Shown one piece after another: positions 63,824-64,000 of a DNA stretch of 64,000 nucleotides. The notes beneath the pieces were generated by a model. It was given only the letters and a program-made list of their open reading frames with translations. It was not told where the DNA came from and did not search any database. Made by a program: the position numbers and the translations under genes. Source of the DNA: UBA7359 sp038142205 (GTDB lineage: Bacteria; Pseudomonadota; Gammaproteobacteria; Eutrophobiales; Eutrophobiaceae); assembly GCA_038142205.1 (NCBI GenBank), contig JAYQJO010000001.1:620001-684000 (forward strand). The letters run 5' to 3'. Positions within the stretch are counted from its first letter, which is position 1. Each line of letters begins with the position of its first letter.

Positions 63824-64000
63824 ATGGGGCGTAGATTAATTTCATTTAATCGTTTATCTATTTCGAGTGTGATGCTCTTTACGAGCATTAACATGATGTC
63901 GTCTGTTATGGCAGAGGATGCTGATGGCCTGTTATTAGATTGGAGTATTAGTGGCTACAACACATACCGTGTGGATAATTATGAAGACAGCGGCAATATT
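63824..64000 (+). CDS. Exported, possibly outer-membrane protein, 3' end outside window
   Basis: The first 59 codons are visible. A signal peptide of about 36 residues (ending SSVMAEDA) is followed by LLLDWSISGYNTYRVDNYED, an aromatic, alternating sequence that resembles the first strand of a beta-barrel. It starts 2 bp after the preceding gene, so it belongs to the giant-protein operon. An outer-membrane export or anchoring partner would fit, but too little is visible to decide. Confidence 0.6.
   Translation, partial: MGRRLISFNRLSISSVMLFTSINMMSSVMAEDADGLLLDWSISGYNTYRVDNYEDSGNI

Overview
The window looks like a low-GC gammaproteobacterial chromosome (AT-rich by eye; GC not computed). The adjacent mtdA and fchA genes point to a methylotroph using tetrahydrofolate-linked C1 transfer. 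From memory, the backbone obgE-proB ... rpsT-murJ-ribF-ileS-lspA-ispH ... minor pilins-thiO matches the order of the Pseudomonas aeruginosa obg-to-thiO block, which supports a gamma assignment. I cannot name the genus; a Methylophaga-like organism is a guess.

Layout. 1-2.2 kb: obgE (5' end missing) and proB. 2.36-10.66 kb: an eight-gene operon set between proB and rpsT. It encodes an acidic exported protein, a lipoprotein, two PEGA proteins (one carrying an FGE-sulfatase domain), a 50-aa exported peptide, a TolQ/MotA-like proton channel and two vWA proteins with TolR/ExbD-like N-termini. It looks like an uncharacterised proton-motive-force-driven envelope machine. 10.8-18.1 kb: rpsT and murJ-ribF-ileS-lspA-ispH. 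18.1-20.7 kb: a glycosyltransferase, two DUF4124 proteins and a HEAT-type lipoprotein. 20.8-29.4 kb: type IV pilus minor pilin operon (fimT-pilV-pilW-pilX-small protein-pilY1) and a pilin. 29.5-36 kb: thiO, tRNA-Thr, a DUF2723 membrane protein, remnants of a TonB receptor and of a tRNA-Thr, and an intact TonB receptor. 36-43.8 kb: two unknown paralogues, a Sel1/SPOR protein, mtdA and fchA (divergent), nadC, an alanine/glycine symporter, a retropepsin-like protease and an ankyrin protein. 43.9-50.4 kb: EgtB-like and EgtC-like genes, ampD-ampE, lpxH, ppiB, cysS. 50.5-50.9 kb: tRNA-Pro-Arg-His-Lys. 51-52.2 kb: a small ORF between tRNA-Lys and a tRNA-Lys fragment. 52.4-64 kb: a tightly spaced operon of three giant exported Calx-beta/EGF/cadherin-like Cys-rich proteins, a small exported protein and the start of another exported protein, cut by the window end.

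Two systems stand out. The first is the TolQ-vWA-PEGA-FGE operon. The second is the giant-protein operon: the C-terminal part of protein 1 and of protein 2 each carries the first half of a Calx-beta domain, while the mature N-termini of proteins 2 and 3 each begin with a second half. This suggests possible head-to-tail domain complementation, or a trace of modular gene fission.

Quality caution: eight frame breaks, most in runs of A or T, interrupt six genes, including the essential cysS. Most are probably indel errors in the sequence, so I report those genes as single units with the break marked. A small dispersed intergenic repeat with a variable hairpin and a conserved tail occurs at four places.
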